Assembly (NCBI GenBank): GCA_043764895.1
Contig: JAYUJY010000216.1
Coordinates: 1-64,000, forward strand
DNA length: 64,000 nt
Source of the DNA: JAAFJU01 sp043764895
GTDB taxonomy: Bacteria; Cyanobacteriota; Cyanobacteriia; Leptolyngbyales; Leptolyngbyaceae
Direction of reading: 5' to 3'
The position numbers were made by a program, and so were the translations under genes. Positions 60,666 to 64,000 of this stretch are shown piece by piece (position 1 is the first letter of the stretch; the number at the start of each line of letters is the position of its first letter). The notes beneath the pieces were generated by a model, which ran no database searches, was not told the origin of the DNA, and saw only the letters and a list, made by a program, of their open reading frames with translations.

Positions 60666-61601
60666 ATGAAGCTTTCGCGTCCTTCTCTCGCTGAGGCGAT
60701 CGCCGCTCCACCCCAAAAACAACTGGCGCGTCAATTCAAGGAACGGCTGGTGGAGTCGTTCCTATTTTTTTGTGCCTTTTCCTGTGTCGCCGTTACAGTA
60801 GCTATTATGGTGATTCTGGGCACCGAAGCCATGGGATTATTTAAAACGGTGTCACCCTTAGAGTTTGTGACTGGGATAGAGTGGTCGCCGTTATTTGAAC
60901 CGCCGAGGTACGGCATTTTGCCCTTGATAACCGGGACATTGACAACAACAGTAGTGGCCTTGTCTGTCGCGATTCCAGTAGGGACGACGATCGCATTGTT
61001 TTTAAGTGAATTTGCTGCTCCAAATGTCCGGGTTTGGGTCAAACCGATTTTGGAACTATTGGCGGGGGTTCCGACGGTGGTGTATGGCTATTTTGCCTTA
61101 CTATTGGTGACGCCTTTGTTGCAGATGCTGCTGCCTAATTTAGGCGGGTTTAATATGCTGGCGGCAGGGCTGGTCATGGGAGTTATGATTGTGCCGCAGA
61201 TTAGCTCCATGAGTGAGGATGCCATGCGATCGGTTCCGGCAGAACTGCGCGAAGGCTCCTACGCCGCAGGGGCCACTCGATTACAAACGGCGTGGAAAGT
61301 CGTGTTTCCCGCCGCATTTTCCGGAGTGTCTTCATCCTATGTCTTAGGCATTTCTCGGGCCGTGGGCGAAACGATGATTGTGTCTATTGCGGCGGGCCTG
61401 CAACCCACGGTTTCGCTAAATCCAATGGATTCGGCGGCAACCATGACGGCTTACATTGTTCAGGTTAGCTTGGGCGATTTACCCCACGGTTCAATAGGCT
61501 ATCAGACTATTTTTGTGGTGGGTTTGCTGTTGGTGTTGATGACCTTAGGGTTGAACATGATCGGCTATTGGTTGAAACGGCGATTTCGGGAGACCTATTA
61601 A
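60666..61601 (+). CDS. pstC: phosphate ABC transporter permease PstC
   Basis: The 311-aa inner-membrane permease has about six TM helices and an N-terminal cytoplasmic tail (SLAEAIAAPPQKQLARQFKE). Family features are LLAGVPTVVYGYFALLLVTP, the EAA-like loop REGSYAAGATRLQTAWKVVF, and AVGETMIVSIAAG. It forms the channel with PstA. Start ATG (MKLSRPSLAE). It is 101 bp after pstS and 2 bp before pstA. Confidence 0.97.
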   Translation: MKLSRPSLAEAIAAPPQKQLARQFKERLVESFLFFCAFSCVAVTVAIMVILGTEAMGLFKTVSPLEFVTGIEWSPLFEPPRYGILPLITGTLTTTVVALSVAIPVGTTIALFLSEFAAPNVRVWVKPILELLAGVPTVVYGYFALLLVTPLLQMLLPNLGGFNMLAAGLVMGVMIVPQISSMSEDAMRSVPAELREGSYAAGATRLQTAWKVVFPAAFSGVSSSYVLGISRAVGETMIVSIAAGLQPTVSLNPMDSAATMTAYIVQVSLGDLPHGSIGYQTIFVVGLLLVLMTLGLNMIGYWLKRRFRETY

Positions 61602-61603
61602 TT

Positions 61604-62524
61604 ATGACTTTTTCTCTCAATCAAATTCAGGCTTCAGTGATTCAACGGCAGCGTTGGAGCAATGTATTTTCGGCGATCGCTATTATGGCGATCGTCATTG
61701 CATTCTTCATCTTAGTGGCACTATTTGGGCAACTGCTGTGGCAGGGAATGCCGAAACTAAATTGGCAGTTTCTGACGTCATTTGCTGACCCGGAAGCCAA
61801 TCTAGCTGGGATTTTTGCGGCTTGGGTAGGCAGTTTTTTGGTGATGTTGGTGACGGCGGCGATCGCAGTTCCGGTTGGGATTGCGGCGGGATTGTACTTA
61901 GAAGAATATGCACCCAAAAATTGGTTTTCAGACTTAATTGAAATTAATGTCACAAACTTGGCGGGTGTTCCGTCCATTGTTTATGGGTTACTCGCATTAG
62001 GACTCTTTAAGTATTATCTAAATCTAGGGGAAAGCATTCTCACCGCCGGACTGACATTGGCGTTGCTGGTCTTACCTGTTGTGATTGTCAATACTAGAGA
62101 AGCTGTGAAAGCCATTCCCGGAACGTTGCGTGAAGCGGCCTATGCTATTGGTGCGAGTAAGTCGCAAATGGTCTTTGATCATTTATTGCCCTATTCCTTT
62201 GGCAATATTCTGACGGGGGTGATTATTGGATTGTCGCGGGCGATCGGTGAGACGGCTCCGCTCGTGACGATCGGCGCACTGACCTTTATTGCATTCCTCC
62301 CCGATTCACCTTTTCAATCAACCTTTCCATTCATTTCGTTTGCATGGTTAAAGGCTCCCTTTACTGTAATGCCGATTCAGATGTTTAGCTGGGTCTCTCG
62401 CCCGGAACCTGAGTTTCAAGTCAATGCAGCGGCGGCGGGAGTGGTGCTGTTGGGCATGACGCTCGTTATGAATGCGATCGCAATTTACCTGCGCTATCGA
62501 CTTCAGAAAAATCTGAAGTGGTAG
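61604..62524 (+). CDS. pstA: phosphate ABC transporter permease PstA
   Basis: The 306-aa permease has about six TM helices, NLAGVPSIVYGLLALGLFKY, EAA-loop REAAYAIGASKSQMVFDHLL and AIGETAPLVTIGALTF. The frame is open from 61568, but ATG 61604 (MTFSLNQIQA) follows the pstC stop by 2 bp and is the likely start. It is 55 bp before pstB. Confidence 0.97.
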   Translation: MTFSLNQIQASVIQRQRWSNVFSAIAIMAIVIAFFILVALFGQLLWQGMPKLNWQFLTSFADPEANLAGIFAAWVGSFLVMLVTAAIAVPVGIAAGLYLEEYAPKNWFSDLIEINVTNLAGVPSIVYGLLALGLFKYYLNLGESILTAGLTLALLVLPVVIVNTREAVKAIPGTLREAAYAIGASKSQMVFDHLLPYSFGNILTGVIIGLSRAIGETAPLVTIGALTFIAFLPDSPFQSTFPFISFAWLKAPFTVMPIQMFSWVSRPEPEFQVNAAAAGVVLLGMTLVMNAIAIYLRYRLQKNLKW

Positions 62525-62579
62525 TCAATCAATTCATTCATAGCACTCAATCTTCGTCATTTCAATCCTAGGAACGTTC

Positions 62580-63368
62580 ATGCTAGACACCCTTCCCATC
62601 ACAACCCAAACTCCACCCAAAGTAGAAGCGACGGGCTTAAATTTTTATTACGGCGAATCCCATGCGTTGAAAAACATTAACCTCGCATTGCCCGATCGTC
62701 AAATCACAGCCCTTATTGGTCCCTCCGGCTGCGGTAAGACTACGTTACTTCGGTGTTTTAACCGAATGCATGATCTCTATGCTGGCAACCGTTACGAGGG
62801 CGAAATTATCCTGGATGGTCAGGTGAATATTTTGTCTCGTCGTATTGATCCGATTGAAGTCCGAATGCGCATCGGCATGGTCTTTCAACGGCCCAATCCG
62901 TTCCCTAAAAGTATTTTTGAAAATGTTGCCTACGGATTGCGCGTTCGGGGTGAAAAAAACAAAGCATTCATCGAAGATAAGGTTGAAGATGCGCTCAAAG
63001 GAGCTGCACTTTGGGAAGAAGTTAAGGATCGCAGACATGACATGGCATTTAACCTTTCGGGCGGTCAACAGCAGCGGCTTTGTATCGCGCGTGCCCTTGC
63101 AACTGATCCTGAGTTGATATTATTTGATGAGCCGACGTCTGCGCTCGATCCGATCGCCACGCGCAACATTGAAGATCTGATGGATGGACTTAAGGAAAAA
63201 GTTACCATCTTAATCGTGACTCACAGTATGCAGCAAGCCGCTCGATTGTCGGACTACACGGCATTTATGTATATGGGTGAATTGATAGAACGCGATCGAA
63301 CCGAAGTGATCTTCAACCAAGCCACCCATCAAAAAACCCGCGATTATGTCTCCGGTCGTTTTGGTTAA
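62580..63368 (+). CDS. pstB: phosphate ABC transporter ATP-binding protein PstB
   Basis: The 262-aa ATPase powers phosphate import. It has Walker A GPSGCGKTTLLRC, the Q-loop MVFQRPNPFPKSIFENVAYG (typical PstB), ABC signature LSGGQQQRLCIARALA, Walker B LILFDEPTSALDP, and the His switch VTHSMQQAARLSD. Start ATG (MLDTLPITTQTP). It ends the pstSCAB unit; the next gene begins 40 bp later on the same strand. Confidence 0.98.
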   Translation: MLDTLPITTQTPPKVEATGLNFYYGESHALKNINLALPDRQITALIGPSGCGKTTLLRCFNRMHDLYAGNRYEGEIILDGQVNILSRRIDPIEVRMRIGMVFQRPNPFPKSIFENVAYGLRVRGEKNKAFIEDKVEDALKGAALWEEVKDRRHDMAFNLSGGQQQRLCIARALATDPELILFDEPTSALDPIATRNIEDLMDGLKEKVTILIVTHSMQQAARLSDYTAFMYMGELIERDRTEVIFNQATHQKTRDYVSGRFG

Positions 63369-63408
63369 ATCGTTCCTTGTTCTAATTCCACAACCTATCT
63401 AAATTCCC

Positions 63409-64000
63409 ATGACCCAAATTACACCCCCGCCAAATACCGAAGTTCAAGAAGAAGCTCTTCAAGAAAAGGTGACTCAAGGAGAGTTTCACTTTATTCCAGG
63501 GGAGCTAGAACCGATCGCCCCAAAGAAGACACTTCCCGAGATTCTTAAGCAAACCTTTCGTCCGATGTTTTTCGGTGCGATCGGAATCCATGCGTTGTTG
63601 CTGTTTACGCCCTTGAGTAGTTCCCAGCAGACAAAACCGAAGGAAACTGCCGAACCTGTTAAGTTGGCGCGTCTGTCCGATAAGGTCTTGGTCAAATCCA
63701 TGCCTAAAGTCAAAGTCTCCGCCGCACCCAAAAAACTAAATCTGCCTAAAGTTGCTGTGGCCTCAACCAATCCGGTCATTGTCAACCTTCCAGAACCCGA
63801 AACGCCTAAAACTGAAGAGAATAAATCCGAACCCGAAAAAATTCCAGATAAGAAGCTTGATGATAAACAGTCAAAAGATTCAAAAGTCGCTGACGGGAAA
63901 TTGAGCAACAAAGGCGCAGATCCATCAACCGTCGATCCCAAGAAGGCCACAACTGATGAGAAAGAGGTTGGAAAGTTAGATGAGGGCACTAAAAAATTTG
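63409..64000 (+). CDS. TonB-like energy transducer or AMIN/TonB-type periplasmic protein, cut by the window end
   Basis: An ATG at 63409 opens a frame that is unbroken to the window end (197 codons). Seen so far: a cytoplasmic N-terminal part (PPPNTEVQEEALQEKVTQGE), one TM helix (about 58-72, FFGAIGIHALLLFTPL), then a Lys/Pro/Glu-rich periplasmic linker (KSEPEKIPDKKLDDKQSKDS type). This plan fits TonB or TonB-family proteins, which span the periplasm. The C-terminal domain is outside the window, so the exact family is not fixed. It is 40 bp downstream of pstB. Confidence 0.65.
   Translation, partial: MTQITPPPNTEVQEEALQEKVTQGEFHFIPGELEPIAPKKTLPEILKQTFRPMFFGAIGIHALLLFTPLSSSQQTKPKETAEPVKLARLSDKVLVKSMPKVKVSAAPKKLNLPKVAVASTNPVIVNLPEPETPKTEENKSEPEKIPDKKLDDKQSKDSKVADGKLSNKGADPSTVDPKKATTDEKEVGKLDEGTKKF

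Overview
The window looks like a chromosomal segment of a cyanobacterium. The evidence is cyanobacterial and plastid-type genes (ndhN, ndhO, ycf35, ycf46, an rbp-type RRM protein, a CbiG-CobJ fusion, a PilM-N-O-Q cluster without PilP, a D27-like carotenoid isomerase and a BGluT-like pterin glucosyltransferase). Octamers of the HIP1 type (GCGATCGC) and its core CGATCG are also very dense in coding DNA. Base composition looks moderate and gene density is high. Genus cannot be fixed by eye; a filamentous Leptolyngbya-like lineage is plausible but is inference.

Layout. 0-5.7 kb: the start of a probable aat gene, a hypothetical gene, a transglutaminase-like protein, then the minus-strand row rseP-nth-rpsN and a SagB-type dehydrogenase. 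6.1-11.3 kb: type IV pilus operon pilMNOQ. 11.3-13.0 kb: a MITE-like repeat, a RelE/YafQ-type toxin-antitoxin pair and a DUF433-PIN pair. 13.2-16.3 kb: uvrB and an Rpn-type nuclease/transposase gene. 16.4-22.1 kb: cobalamin (corrin ring) genes, with cobG-cobH-cobI-cbiG/cobJ on the minus strand and cobL divergent on the plus strand. 21.9-26.3 kb: a membrane glycosyltransferase with a damaged 3' end, a GT2-GtrA protein and an FAD oxidoreductase. 26.4-29.6 kb: an accessory patch with a DUF433/DUF5615 pair, two AT-rich genes I do not recognise and a transposase-derived zinc-ribbon protein. 29.9-45.5 kb: housekeeping genes (GHL10-type hydrolase, pgk, ndhO, rbp, ndhN, TPR, M61 peptidase, Crp-type regulator, CysQ, Ycf35, Ycf46, photolyase, Nudix). 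45.5-52.6 kb: folK, a NifS-type desulfurase, a D27-like gene, cyclophilin, folC, a BGluT-like transferase and a phosphorylase-family nucleosidase. 52.7-59.4 kb: an HpnA-like epimerase, two PD-(D/E)XK-like proteins, an alkyltransferase-like protein, tRNA-Gln, a HAD hydrolase, a NurA-domain protein, and small conserved proteins. 59.4-64 kb: the phosphate uptake operon pstSCAB and the start of a TonB-like gene cut by the window end.

Pathway logic. The cob cluster covers successive steps from precorrin-3A to precorrin-8/hydrogenobyrinic acid, combining an aerobic-type CobG with a CbiG domain. pstSCAB is a full high-affinity phosphate importer preceded by candidate Pho boxes and carrying a hairpin between pstS and pstC. 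FolK, FolC and the BGluT-like protein form a loose pterin/folate neighbourhood.

The most unusual content is not a single new system. It is (i) several families of small palindromic repeats that touch genes, including one copy read in frame inside the NurA-domain gene and one that supplies a toxin stop codon; (ii) a zinc-ribbon transposase remnant that appears translationally linked to a two-TM coiled-coil protein in an AT-rich patch; (iii) three solitary PD-(D/E)XK-like proteins; (iv) three toxin-antitoxin-like pairs; (v) a possible small RNA or attenuator upstream of the RRM gene. No CRISPR array, rRNA or intact insertion sequence was seen.
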